A stretch of 64,000 nucleotides of DNA from Sphingobacteriales bacterium (GTDB lineage: Bacteria > Bacteroidota > Bacteroidia > Chitinophagales > CAIOSU01), in contig JAIXOI010000023.1 in assembly GCA_027486795.1 (NCBI GenBank), forward strand, positions 62,001 through 126,000. Reading direction: 5' to 3'. Both the position numbers and the translations under genes were made by a program. Below are positions 26,241 to 34,078 of the stretch, in pieces; position 1 is the first letter of the stretch; each line of letters begins with the position of its first letter. Under the pieces are notes generated by a model that saw only the letters and a program-made list of their open reading frames with translations, did not search any database and was not told where the DNA came from.

Positions 26241-27461
26241 ACCAATCATATCCCCCGCAGCAATCCAACCTTCCGTCCAGGCGGCTTGGAAGTTGAAACC
26301 GCCTGTTACGCCATCAATGTCCAACACTTCGCCAGCGAAGTAGAGACCGGGCACTAGGCGGCTTTGCATGGTGTTAAAGTCTACCTCATCGAGCTTGATG
26401 CCGCCGCAGGTAACAAACTCCTCTTTAAAGGTGGTTTTGCCATGGGCGGGGTACTCGTCGCGGGTAAGAATGGCGGCCAGTAGGTTCTGCTCCTTTCGGG
26501 GCAAATCGGCCCAGCGCACTTCGGGGTTAATGCCCGCCTTGGCGCACAAAAATTCCCACAAACGCCGCGGCAACTCATACGGGCAATGGCCTACCACCTT
26601 TTTGGTAGCATGGGTGTGGCGTTGTTTCTGCAGGTCTTCGCGAACGGCATCTTGGTGTTGGCCGGGCATCCAATTAACGAGCACGGTATAGCGGTAATCC
26701 ATATCGTGCAACTGCCGCGCCCCCCAAGCCGATAGCTTGAGAATGGCCGGGCCGCTCATGCCCCAGTGGGTAATCATCAATGGGCCACTTTCTTTCAGTT
26801 TAGTTTGGTATATGCTTACCTCGGCCTCGGTGGCCACGCCCATCAGTTCGGTAATGGGGTTATCGGGCAGGTTGAAGGTAAACAGCGACGGCACGGGCAA
26901 CTCAATGCTATGCCCCAGCGCCACCAACCAATCGTAATGTTCGGCCTTGGTGGCGCCGCCCGTGGCAACCAACACATGGCTGGCAGTAAGCGTTTCGCCG
27001 GTATTTAGGGGTATGTTGAAGCCCGGGTGGGTCGGCTCAATGCGCTCGGCCCACGTTTTGGTACGGATGTTTACTTTGCCGCGGTCGGCGGTTTCGAGCA
27101 GACACCGCACGATGGTATCGGAGCTATCCGTAACGGGGAACATGCGCCCGTCCTCTTCGGTTTTCAGCTTTACACCCTTATTGCTAAACCACTCAATGGT
27201 ATTGCGGGTACTGAATTTGTAAAAAGCCGGAATCAAATGCTTGCCGCCACGCGGGTAGCGCAAGCTGAGGGCTTTTACATTAAACACCGCATGGCACACA
27301 TTGCACCGCCCACCGCCGCTCACGCGCACCTTGCTCAACAGCTTCGGCGACTGCTCTAGCAACGTAACGGGTATATGCGGTGCCTCATCGGCCAAGCGCG
27401 CCGCGGCAAAAAAGCCCGCCGCGCCACCGCCAATAATTACCACATGTGGAGTTTGGGACAT
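26229..27461 (-). CDS. FAD-dependent oxidoreductase, HI0933/BaiN family
   Basis: A 410-residue flavoprotein of the HI0933-like family (YhiN/BaiN). The FAD-binding start 'VVIIGGGAAGFFAAARLA', 'SGGGRCNVCHA', 'LVATGGATKAEHYDWLVALGHSI' and the C-terminal 'GVTGGFNFQAAWTEGWIAAGDM' are all present. BaiN-type enzymes reduce alkenes in some bacteria, but the substrate of this clade is unknown. ATG start at 27461. Confidence 0.93.
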   Translation of the reverse strand: MSQTPHVVIIGGGAAGFFAAARLADEAPHIPVTLLEQSPKLLSKVRVSGGGRCNVCHAVFNVKALSLRYPRGGKHLIPAFYKFSTRNTIEWFSNKGVKLKTEEDGRMFPVTDSSDTIVRCLLETADRGKVNIRTKTWAERIEPTHPGFNIPLNTGETLTASHVLVATGGATKAEHYDWLVALGHSIELPVPSLFTFNLPDNPITELMGVATEAEVSIYQTKLKESGPLMITHWGMSGPAILKLSAWGARQLHDMDYRYTVLVNWMPGQHQDAVREDLQKQRHTHATKKVVGHCPYELPRRLWEFLCAKAGINPEVRWADLPRKEQNLLAAILTRDEYPAHGKTTFKEEFVTCGGIKLDEVDFNTMQSRLVPGLYFAGEVLDIDGVTGGFNFQAAWTEGWIAAGDMIGGIS

Positions 27462-27514
27462 GACTATTTTTACCTACTAGAAGAAACTACCAGAATAGTC
27501 CAAACAATTCCTCA

Positions 27515-27997
27515 TTACTTTATAACTATAAATTGCAATGGATCTTGTTTAAGTCTAGGGCAATCCAGTGTTATAGGAGTAAAAAGCTTGTTGTACCTGT
27601 TGGAATAAAAAATCTGCAAAGTATTCAAATTTCTTATTGCCTTAGCGAAATGTTTATCAGAAGTAAAGCTGGCTCGCGTATCGTCTGAACCTATAACATC
27701 GCATAGATAACGAGATCTCCTTGATAAGTTTTGAATTTGCTGATAAGCCCCATAAGCATCTGGACTAATAGCAGAAGGATTTACTGGAACATAAGGATTT
27801 AATGCCTTTCCCACTTCGGCATGAGTACGATAATGTTGATTAATTACATGAGCAATATGAGCATTGGATAAATGAATAACGCAATAATATGCTATTGTCA
27901 ATTGCCAATCCCAGCTATCAGGCGTATTCCTGTTTACCGATTCTAGAACACGCAGATTTTTACATGCCTGCTCCCAATGGTCATCAAAACTTGCCAA
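27515..27997 (-). CDS. unknown protein, possibly HEPN-like
   Basis: A 160-residue, mainly helical protein. 'WQLTIAYYCVIHLSNAHI' followed by 'HYRTHAEVGKAL' resembles the first helices of HEPN-type domains ('..AYYA.fh...A....', then 'H'), and 'SRRSRYLCDVIG' could be the second half. A canonical RxxxxH motif is not obvious, so a ribonuclease activity is not claimed. It begins 2 bp after the stop of the upstream unknown gene, so the two form a tight operon and may be functional partners. Confidence 0.6.
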   Translation of the reverse strand: MASFDDHWEQACKNLRVLESVNRNTPDSWDWQLTIAYYCVIHLSNAHIAHVINQHYRTHAEVGKALNPYVPVNPSAISPDAYGAYQQIQNLSRRSRYLCDVIGSDDTRASFTSDKHFAKAIRNLNTLQIFYSNRYNKLFTPITLDCPRLKQDPLQFIVIK

Positions 27998-27999
27998 TT

Positions 28000-28473
28000 T
28001 TATATTTTTTGAACAGTTTGATAGTGGGGAGGCACTTCTAGCCCATCGCTTTTTTCCAATATTGTAGAACTAATACTGAAACCATATTGGTAATTCTTGG
28101 CATTAGCTTTTGCCTCTGCTTCAAACAATGCTAACTCTGTCCGATCGTCGTCATCTTCAATTTCGGCCCAAACAAACAATTGGGCATCATTATGATCTAA
28201 AAACAATTTCAGTGGATTAACATTCGCTTCCTTAAGTTCTTGAAAATAATCAATCACTAACTTCCTAATAAACGACCTAGAAGTAAGCTCTCTGAACTGT
28301 AGATGAAGTTTGGTTTGATCACCAAATATTAAACTGTCGTAAAACTGTTTCGTTTCGGCAGAAGCTATGCCCATATTTATAAAATCCCTATCACTTGATA
28401 AATGGTGCAACATATCCCCAAACCATTCATCTCGAATAGAGTTCTCCTGGGAGATATTTTTTGTAGCGTTCAT
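28000..28473 (-). CDS. unknown acidic protein, partner of the HEPN-like gene
   Basis: A 157-residue soluble protein with an acidic centre ('VWAEIEDDDDRTELALFEAEAKANAK') and a C-terminal 'EKSDGLEVPPHYQ' segment. I do not recognise a family. A -7 box lies about 118 nt upstream. The compact two-gene layout with a HEPN-like downstream gene would fit a toxin-antitoxin or abortive-defence pair, but there is no direct evidence for this. Confidence 0.6.
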   Translation of the reverse strand: MNATKNISQENSIRDEWFGDMLHHLSSDRDFINMGIASAETKQFYDSLIFGDQTKLHLQFRELTSRSFIRKLVIDYFQELKEANVNPLKLFLDHNDAQLFVWAEIEDDDDRTELALFEAEAKANAKNYQYGFSISSTILEKSDGLEVPPHYQTVQKI

Positions 28474-28590
28474 GTAATTCTATTAACGGTGGCTTTTGAA
28501 ATTAATTGTACGTAGTAAATCGAAAAAAGATTCAAACGCAACTTTAGCTGCAAATCTCATGCCCAAACAACGCAATTTCTTTACTGCGCG

Positions 28591-28598
28591 CAAAGATA
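28591..28598 (-). promoter_or_regulatory. -7 box TATCTTTG of the unknown two-gene unit
   Basis: Minus-strand TATCTTTG is a perfect match to TAnnTTTG, upstream of the gene at 28000-28473. Confidence 0.5.
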
Positions 28599-28708
28599 CA
28601 AAGTTGTAATAAGAATGCAAAATTTACACGTTATACCAATATAGCCTTTAATTTTTATTCCACCAAATAAAACAACACATTTTTAGGGGCGGATTCAATA
28701 AGCATGCC

Positions 28709-29974
28709 TTACTCGTAGCTCCTTGCGCTAAACTGGTGCACAATCAAGCCGCTGCGTAGCTTTGGCTCAAACCAAGTGCTCTTAGGCGGCATAACATTAC
28801 CACTATCGGCAATTCGAATCAACTGATTGATAGTAACCGGATACAAGGCAAATGCCACGGCCATTTCGCCGCTATCCACACGCTTGCTAAGCTCGCCTAA
28901 GCCACGAATACCACCCACAAAATCTACGCGGTTATCGGTGCGTGGGTCTTTAATGCCAAGAATAGGGTCCAACAGGTTGTTCTGCATGATAGAGACATCC
29001 AAACCATTTACAGGGTCGTTCTCTGGGTATGTGCCCGGCTTCGCCGTCAACTGAAACCACTGTCCCTCAAAGTACATACCAAACTCACGCATCTGCGTTG
29101 GCTTAAAAGGCGAGGTGCCTTGTAGCTGCAAATCGAATTTCTCCTCAATCTTGGCAAAGAACTCTTGCTCGGTTAAGCCGTTAAGGTCAGTTACTACGCG
29201 GTTATAATCAATAATCTGCAACTGGCTTGCCGGGAACAACACGCTCAAAAAGAAATTAAATGGCTCCTCACCCGTAAAATCTGGGTTGGCCTCTTGTAAT
29301 TCGCGACCCACTTTGCTGCTGCTGGCGGCACGGTGGTGGCCATCGGCAATGTATGTAGCTGGCACCTTTTCATGAAAAAGGTTTACCAATCGCTCAATCA
29401 ACTGCCTGTCGCGTAACACCCAAACCGTGTGACGCACACCATCGGGCGTGGTAAAATTGGTATCAGGTTCTTCTTCGGTTATAATTACAGAAACTATATT
29501 GTCAATCTCTGTTACATCTGGGTAAGTCAAAAACACTGGTCCGGCATGTATGCCTGTGGCCTTCATGTGCTTCATGCGGTCTTGCTCTTTTACAGGGCGG
29601 GTAAACTCGTGCTTCTTCACCACATCGGCCCAATAATCGTTAACGCTGCTAGCAGCCACTAGGCCCGTTTGCACATGGCCGTTCATTTCTTGCTGGTATA
29701 TGTATAGGTAAGGGTGCGGGTCTTGCTCTATCACGTCTTGGACTACCAACGCACGAAATTTCTCCGCCGCTTTTTCATAAACTTCTGGCGCATAGGCATC
29801 ATAGCCTGGCGGGTAGGCAATTTCCGACTTCACTATATGCAGGAAAGATAGCGGCTTATCCTTGGCCTCTTCGCGGGCCTCTTCGGTATTCATTACATCG
29901 TAAGGCAATGATGCTACTTGTGAAGCCAGCTCGGGCTTGGGCCTAATGCCCGGGAAAGGTCGTATAACAGCCAT
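28709..29974 (-). CDS. DUF1015 family protein
   Basis: A 421-residue member of DUF1015, recognised by 'IRPFPGIRPKPELASQVASLPYDVMNTEEAR', 'YIADGHHRAASS' and 'GGIRGLGELSKRVDSGEMAVAFALYPV'. The family is widespread but unproven in function. In many Bacteroidota it lies beside serC-serA; here those genes are about 19 kb away. The first 12 codons and the leader are duplicated exactly at 32813-32897. Confidence 0.92.
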   Translation of the reverse strand: MAVIRPFPGIRPKPELASQVASLPYDVMNTEEAREEAKDKPLSFLHIVKSEIAYPPGYDAYAPEVYEKAAEKFRALVVQDVIEQDPHPYLYIYQQEMNGHVQTGLVAASSVNDYWADVVKKHEFTRPVKEQDRMKHMKATGIHAGPVFLTYPDVTEIDNIVSVIITEEEPDTNFTTPDGVRHTVWVLRDRQLIERLVNLFHEKVPATYIADGHHRAASSSKVGRELQEANPDFTGEEPFNFFLSVLFPASQLQIIDYNRVVTDLNGLTEQEFFAKIEEKFDLQLQGTSPFKPTQMREFGMYFEGQWFQLTAKPGTYPENDPVNGLDVSIMQNNLLDPILGIKDPRTDNRVDFVGGIRGLGELSKRVDSGEMAVAFALYPVTINQLIRIADSGNVMPPKSTWFEPKLRSGLIVHQFSARSYE

Positions 29975-30022
29975 AATTCAGCTAGGTTTTATTTTTGCCG
30001 AAGATAGGGAGTTTGGGGGAGA
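29938..30022. repeat. 85-bp direct repeat, copy 1 (DUF1015 5' end and leader)
   Basis: Identical over 85 bp to 32813-32897 in the same orientation. It covers the first codons of the DUF1015 gene plus the region with a -7-like box (TATCTTCG on the minus strand, 29999-30006). This copy is the parent, since it is joined to an intact gene. Confidence 0.95.
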
Positions 30023-30172
30023 TGGATGGATTTGAATGGAATCCATTTAGGCTAAAACGACAAGCTAACCTTTACAAACCGTTGTTTATCTATTGTTTAA
30101 GTCGTTTATGCTGAAACGGTAGGAATTTTAAAATAAAATGCTTATACTTGAATCATTGAAAATCAATTCGGC

Positions 30173-30721
30173 ATGAAAGCGAGGTTGGTATCTCTTAATG
30201 CGTCAATGAAATGGGCAATGGCCATACTGATATTGCTAAGTATGCAAGTAGCCAAAGCAGGCCCAACCGATAGCGCCCCCTATACCGTATACGTATTCTT
30301 ACTTGAAACCTGCCCTATATGCCAAAGCGCCACGCCAGAGCTTATAAAATTATACCAAGATTATAGTAAGCAGGGAGTGGAGTTCGTTGGGCTTTTTCCT
30401 AACGGTAAAATGTCGAACGAAGGCACCATTGAACAATTCAACGCCAAGTACAAACTTCCGTTTGAATTGCGATTGGATACCGACCAAGAAATAGCTCAGT
30501 CACTTGGGGCCACCATTACCCCCCAAGTATATGTGGTGCGCAATAGCGATAAGCAAATATTATACAGCGGGCGTATAGATAACAGCTTTGAAAGCCTTGG
30601 TAAACGAAGGCGTGTGGTTACTGAGCACAACCTAGCACAAGCATTGGAAAATATTATACAAAGTAAACCTGCAGTACCTGCACAAACTGATGCTGTGGGC
30701 TGCTTTATCTCAAAACTATAA
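30173..30721 (+). CDS. exported thioredoxin-fold protein (TlpA/AhpC-TSA-like)
   Basis: A 182-residue protein with an N-terminal signal peptide (cleavage near 'VAKAGP') and a thioredoxin-like domain. The redox motif is C-P-I-C in 'LETCPICQSATPELIKLYQDYS', followed by 'FVGLFPNGKMSNEGTI' and the cis-Pro region 'GATITPQVYVV'. It is likely periplasmic. It lies 11 bp before the cytochrome c/copper-monooxygenase-like gene and is probably co-transcribed, suggesting a redox or cofactor-assembly role for that partner. Confidence 0.85.
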   Translation: MKARLVSLNASMKWAMAILILLSMQVAKAGPTDSAPYTVYVFLLETCPICQSATPELIKLYQDYSKQGVEFVGLFPNGKMSNEGTIEQFNAKYKLPFELRLDTDQEIAQSLGATITPQVYVVRNSDKQILYSGRIDNSFESLGKRRRVVTEHNLAQALENIIQSKPAVPAQTDAVGCFISKL

Positions 30722-30732
30722 CCAACGATAAC

Positions 30733-32316
30733 ATGAAAAGCCTGTTGCTCATTCTATTACTACCCTGCTGCATGATGCAATTAGTTTCAGCGCAGAATGT
30801 AACGTATAGCGAAGATATCGCCCCAATCATCTATAAAAACTGTACTAGCTGCCACCGTGCTGGCGAGATAGCCCCTTTCCCGCTTACCAACTATGCCGAA
30901 GTAAGTGCTTGGGCGGGCATGATAAAATACGTAACCGAGATTAGGTACATGCCACCTTGGAAACCGGAGATTGGATACCAAGAGTACCAAAAGGAAAATT
31001 ACCTTACTGATGCCCAAATACAGTTGATTGCCGATTGGGTGGCAGATGGCAGCCCGCAAGGCGATCCTAACCTGGAGCCGCCCGTGCCAATATTCCCTAG
31101 CGGTTCGCAAGTTGGCACCCCCGATTTGGTGCTCTCGTTTGCCGAATCATATACCCACCAAGGTAACAATGCTGATGAGTACCGCTACTTTGTGTTGCCT
31201 ACCGGCCTCACTCAAGATAAGGACCTGGTGGCGCTGGAATTACGGCCTGGCAACAAGAAGATTGTACATCATACCCTTATATGGGAAGACACTACCGGGG
31301 CCGCCGCCGCCGATGATGCGGCAACACCCCTGTATGGCTATAGTGGCAACAGTGGCACCAGCGCCAGCATCAATAGTGCGCAGTTGCCTGGATACGTACC
31401 CGGCCAAAAAACCAACGTATACACCAATGGAATGGCCATGAAACTGCACGCCGGAAGTGATCTTAAGCTGCAAATGCACTATGCTCCTACCCCCACCGAC
31501 GAAACGGACAGCACTACCATTAACCTGTTTTTTGCAGATGCGCCGGCTACTAGGTTCGTGCAGTCGTATGTAATGCTGCCCACTAACAACATCCTTACCA
31601 ATGGACCTTTCATTATGCCCCCCAACCAAGTGAAAAAATTCCATGGAGAGTTTACCGTACCTTTTAAGGTGAGTTTATTGGGTATTGCGCCGCATAGCCA
31701 CTTGCTTTCGAAAAGCTGGGAGGTATATGCAGTTACCCCCGCTAACGATACTATTAACCTGATAAAAATTAACGACTGGGACTTTAACTGGCAGGGTGCT
31801 TATATGTTTGAGCGGTTAATAGTGCTGCCCGTTGGCTCGGTAATACATGCTTATGCGGAGTATGACAACACGGTTAATAACCCGCTTAACCCAAATAGCC
31901 CTCCCATACAAGTTTCTTGGGGCGAAGGCACCTCAGATGAAATGTATTACCTGCCCGTGATGTTTTTGCCATACCAGCAGGGCGATGAAAACATTGTATT
32001 TGAGGACAGCACCACCACCGCCATTAACGATAATAGGTTCTTTACCGTAAAAGATGAACTTTACCCGGTAGCGCCAAACCCCGCTAACGATAAGGTGAAA
32101 ATTGGCTTTACCCTGGCCACGGGCAACAACATTAACCTTAAGCTATATGATATGACTGGCAAGGAAGTGCTTGTTGTGGCCAACAAACAATTTCACCTAC
32201 CGGGGCTGCATAGCAAAGATGTTGACTTGAGCAATCTACCTTCAGGCGTATACAACATATTGCTAGAAGTACAAGGTGCCGAGCGCCAGGTGCAGCAGCT
32301 AGTAATTACCCATTAA
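30733..32316 (+). CDS. secreted cytochrome c / copper type II monooxygenase-like protein with T9SS sorting domain
   Basis: A 527-residue multidomain exported protein. A signal peptide ends near residue 20. A cytochrome c-like segment has the haem motif CTSCH (37-41) and a possible axial Met in 'RYMPPW' (Met73). The central part resembles peptidyl-glycine hydroxylating (PHM-type) monooxygenases. The paired histidines of 'KIVHHTLIW' (179-180), 'LQMHYAP' (His249), 'APHSHLL' (His321, His323) and 'GTSDEMYYL' (Met404) correspond to the CuA and CuB ligands. The C-terminal 80 residues ('LYPVAPNPANDKVKIGF...LPSGVYNILL') are a type A T9SS sorting domain, so surface delivery through PorU/PorV is expected. 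The substrate is unknown. Confidence 0.88.
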   Translation: MKSLLLILLLPCCMMQLVSAQNVTYSEDIAPIIYKNCTSCHRAGEIAPFPLTNYAEVSAWAGMIKYVTEIRYMPPWKPEIGYQEYQKENYLTDAQIQLIADWVADGSPQGDPNLEPPVPIFPSGSQVGTPDLVLSFAESYTHQGNNADEYRYFVLPTGLTQDKDLVALELRPGNKKIVHHTLIWEDTTGAAAADDAATPLYGYSGNSGTSASINSAQLPGYVPGQKTNVYTNGMAMKLHAGSDLKLQMHYAPTPTDETDSTTINLFFADAPATRFVQSYVMLPTNNILTNGPFIMPPNQVKKFHGEFTVPFKVSLLGIAPHSHLLSKSWEVYAVTPANDTINLIKINDWDFNWQGAYMFERLIVLPVGSVIHAYAEYDNTVNNPLNPNSPPIQVSWGEGTSDEMYYLPVMFLPYQQGDENIVFEDSTTTAINDNRFFTVKDELYPVAPNPANDKVKIGFTLATGNNINLKLYDMTGKEVLVVANKQFHLPGLHSKDVDLSNLPSGVYNILLEVQGAERQVQQLVITH

Positions 32317-32341
32317 GTAGCAAAAATATGTGCCACTACAG

Positions 32342-32371
32342 AAAAGGCAGCCTACACATGGGCTGCCTTTT
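32342..32371 (+). terminator. intrinsic terminator after the cytochrome/monooxygenase gene
   Basis: An 11-bp perfect stem AAAAGGCAGCC / GGCTGCCTTTT with an 8-nt loop, the stem itself ending in TTTT, 25 bp after the stop codon. Confidence 0.85.
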
Positions 32372-32454
32372 CTGCTTTTACAAAATGTCTGAGAGTTAGT
32401 AAATGTCACTCCGCCTCAATACACAATCACCGTATCCTGGTTTTTCCTACCCAT

Positions 32455-32619
32455 CTAGTTGCGGATGATGCGGTGGGCATCAGGGGTATCGGGCTTTCAG
32501 CCCACGGCGGCTTTGATGGATTCGATGTAGTTTTCAATGTACTCTGGCTCAAAGTAGCCACAGCCCATAAAACGGTAGTTTTCTATCCAAACTACACTCT
32601 GCTCGTGGTGAGAGCGGCC
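32455..32619 (-). pseudogene. C-terminal fragment of a DnaQ/GIY-YIG-like exonuclease, with in-frame TGA
   Basis: In frame with the preceding argH fragment, the minus strand encodes 'EQSVVWIENYRFMGCGYF', then a segment ending 'IKAAVG', a TGA stop (32497-32499), and then 'KPDTPDAHRIIRN' before a TAG. I recall the pattern 'GRS..EqSvv.iEn....GfGy' from the C-terminus of Bacteroidota DNA polymerase III epsilon/UvrC-like fusion nucleases. The call is tentative. That the reading frame continues sensibly past the TGA suggests a decayed gene end. Confidence 0.4.
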
Positions 32620-32812
32620 CGTGTGCAGGCGTTTGCCAGCATCGCCGATTTTGTTAGTGAGCATTTGCTCTATCTGCGAATGGATGTCTTCCACATGGTC
32701 TTCCATAACGAAAGTACCAGCCTCGATGCTGGTTAGTATTTCTTGCAACCCAGCTTTAATAGCTTGAAACTCCTCCGCGGTAATGATGCCCACCTGCTCT
32801 AGCATTTCGGCA
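32611..32812 (-). pseudogene. argH: argininosuccinate lyase N-terminal fragment
   Basis: The minus strand encodes 'MLEQVGIITAEEFQAI', then 'VEDIHSQIEQMLTNKIGDAGKRLHTGRS', the typical N-terminal portion of argininosuccinate lyase up to the GRSRNDQ substrate motif. After GRS the sequence switches to an unrelated gene end. Its 5' side is joined to the duplicated DUF1015 start. The piece is non-functional by itself. A C-terminal argH fragment lies 1.3 kb away on the same strand but in the wrong order. Confidence 0.8.
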
Positions 32813-32897
32813 TGGGCCTAATGCCCGGGAAAGGTCGTATAACAGCCATAATTCAGCTAGGTTTTATTTTTGCCGAAGATAGGGAGTTTGGGGGAGA
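32813..32897. repeat. 85-bp direct repeat, copy 2 (stray DUF1015 start)
   Basis: An exact copy of 29938-30022. Read on the minus strand it supplies a -7-like box and ATG followed by the first DUF1015 codons, which then run into argH sequence out of frame and stop within a few codons. Confidence 0.95.
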
Positions 32898-32948
32898 ATT
32901 GGAGAGGGCAGGCAGCACCTGTTCATAGGGTAGGTTGAGATTTCAAGA

Positions 32949-33227
32949 TTAGCGCATACGCGTATCTCTAATGTTTAACACTATTAACCGGTCATTTTTA
33001 ATAGTATAAATCAGATAATTGTGCTTGGTGACTAAATGCTTCCGCACTACTGGCTTGGCTTCTGATTGGATGCCCATTTGAGGAAAGACAAGCAATAGCT
33101 CTAAATCCGTTTCCAAAACATCCAAAAAGTTCTCGGCTACCCGTTCACCCCAATGCTCGGAAAGAAATTCATAGATATTTTGAAGCCGTTTTCTAGCTCT
33201 TTTCCGCCAAATTATTTTTTCTTCCAT
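32949..33227 (-). CDS. RelE/ParE-family toxin
   Basis: A 92-residue type II toxin of the ParE/RelE fold. 'IIWRKRARKRLQNIYEFLSEHWGERVAENFLDVL' is the N-terminal helix pair, and 'FPQMGIQSEAKPVVRKHLVTKHNYLIYTIKNDRLIVLNIRDTRM' the beta-sheet with the usual 'R..iv..hnYlIyY.i....i.Il.I.d.R' pattern. It may poison gyrase or cleave mRNA; the sequence does not decide. Its start overlaps the end of the antitoxin gene by 16 nt. Confidence 0.9.
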   Translation of the reverse strand: MEEKIIWRKRARKRLQNIYEFLSEHWGERVAENFLDVLETDLELLLVFPQMGIQSEAKPVVRKHLVTKHNYLIYTIKNDRLIVLNIRDTRMR

Positions 33228-33454
33228 TTGCGGGCCTCTTCCATTACTTTGGAATGATTGATAAGATTGGCTTCGTCATCAATTTCCATTAGCCCCTGCT
33301 CAATATCCTGTTGCTCGGCAGTTGTTAAATCGTGCCAAAAATCTTTGTTGTAGTGCACGTTTTGGAAAGCAAGTTTCAGCTTTTCAAGCAACATTTCGTC
33401 TTCCGACTTATCAATAAACTGATGCAGTTCTGTTTTTAATTGTTCCAATTTCAT
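33212..33454 (-). CDS. antitoxin of the RelE/ParE pair
   Basis: An 80-residue antitoxin starting MKLEQLKTELHQFIDKSEDEMLLEKLKLAF at 33454 (the ORF track's earlier M is a TTG). It has the common Bacteroidota antitoxin layout: an N-terminal helical DNA-binding part, then 'DFWHDLTTAEQQDIEQGLMEID' and a basic C-terminus 'HSKVMEEARKWKKK' that wraps the toxin. It is paired with the downstream RelE/ParE gene and closely resembles the orphan antitoxin at 38.5 kb. Confidence 0.85.
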   Translation of the reverse strand: MKLEQLKTELHQFIDKSEDEMLLEKLKLAFQNVHYNKDFWHDLTTAEQQDIEQGLMEIDDEANLINHSKVMEEARKWKKK

Positions 33455-33538
33455 ACTCCGCAATTATGATATACTAAGATAACCATAAACTCTTAAACTT
33501 CATTCCTTAGTCTATTTTCATCTCAATCAATACCTCCC

Positions 33539-33546
33539 TACCTTTG
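33539..33546 (+). promoter_or_regulatory. -7 box TACCTTTG 4 nt before the GNAT start
   Basis: A perfect TAnnTTTG match ending 4 nt before the ATG at 33551, so the transcript is predicted to start at or next to the start codon. Confidence 0.55.
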
Positions 33547-33550
33547 CCCC

Positions 33551-34066
33551 ATGCATACCCACCGCATCAAGCTCATCAACTGCACTCCAGAAATCTTGCA
33601 AAAGGCGTTGGAGGGTGATAGGGCTTTAGCGGAATATTTGGGCGTAACCGTGCCCGATATTTGGACGGAGTCTGGCCGAGGGATGTTTGAATTTGTGCTA
33701 AACCAAATTGCCGATACACCCGAAGATGCTGCTTGGTGGACGTACCTGCCCATATACCTTTCCGAAAACGTGTTGGTGGGCACCTGCGGCTACAAAGGCC
33801 CACCCAATGCAGAAGGTATGGTGGAAATAGGCTACGAAGTAGCCGAAGACTACCGAGGCAACCACCTAGCCAGCGAAATGGCAAAGTTACTCATCGGCAA
33901 TGCCCTAGCGCACCCCGAGGTGAAGGTAATATATGCTCATACCCTTAGCGAGCACAACGCATCGACCAAGATATTGGAGAAGTGCGGGTTTAAGTTTGTA
34001 AAAGAAATAATGGACCCCACCGACGGCCCCATTTGGCTATGGCAAATTGATAGGGCTAAGCCGTAA
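33551..34066 (+). CDS. GNAT family N-acetyltransferase (RimJ/RimL-like)
   Basis: A 171-residue acetyl-CoA-dependent acyltransferase. 'VEIGYEVAEDYRGNHLASEMAKLLIGNAL' carries the acetyl-CoA pyrophosphate-binding loop (R-G-N-x-L-A). 'VIYAHTLSEHNASTKILEKCGFKFV' is the C-terminal GNAT segment. The acceptor is unknown. It lies between the RelE/ParE pair and the C-terminal argH fragment, converging on the latter. Confidence 0.9.
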   Translation: MHTHRIKLINCTPEILQKALEGDRALAEYLGVTVPDIWTESGRGMFEFVLNQIADTPEDAAWWTYLPIYLSENVLVGTCGYKGPPNAEGMVEIGYEVAEDYRGNHLASEMAKLLIGNALAHPEVKVIYAHTLSEHNASTKILEKCGFKFVKEIMDPTDGPIWLWQIDRAKP

Positions 34067-34078
34067 CTTGCCAAATGC

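Noticed and set aside
32497-32805. 102-residue ORF as a new intact gene
   Set aside because: It is better explained as an argH N-terminal piece fused in frame to another gene's tail, with sensible coding continuing past its TGA stop.
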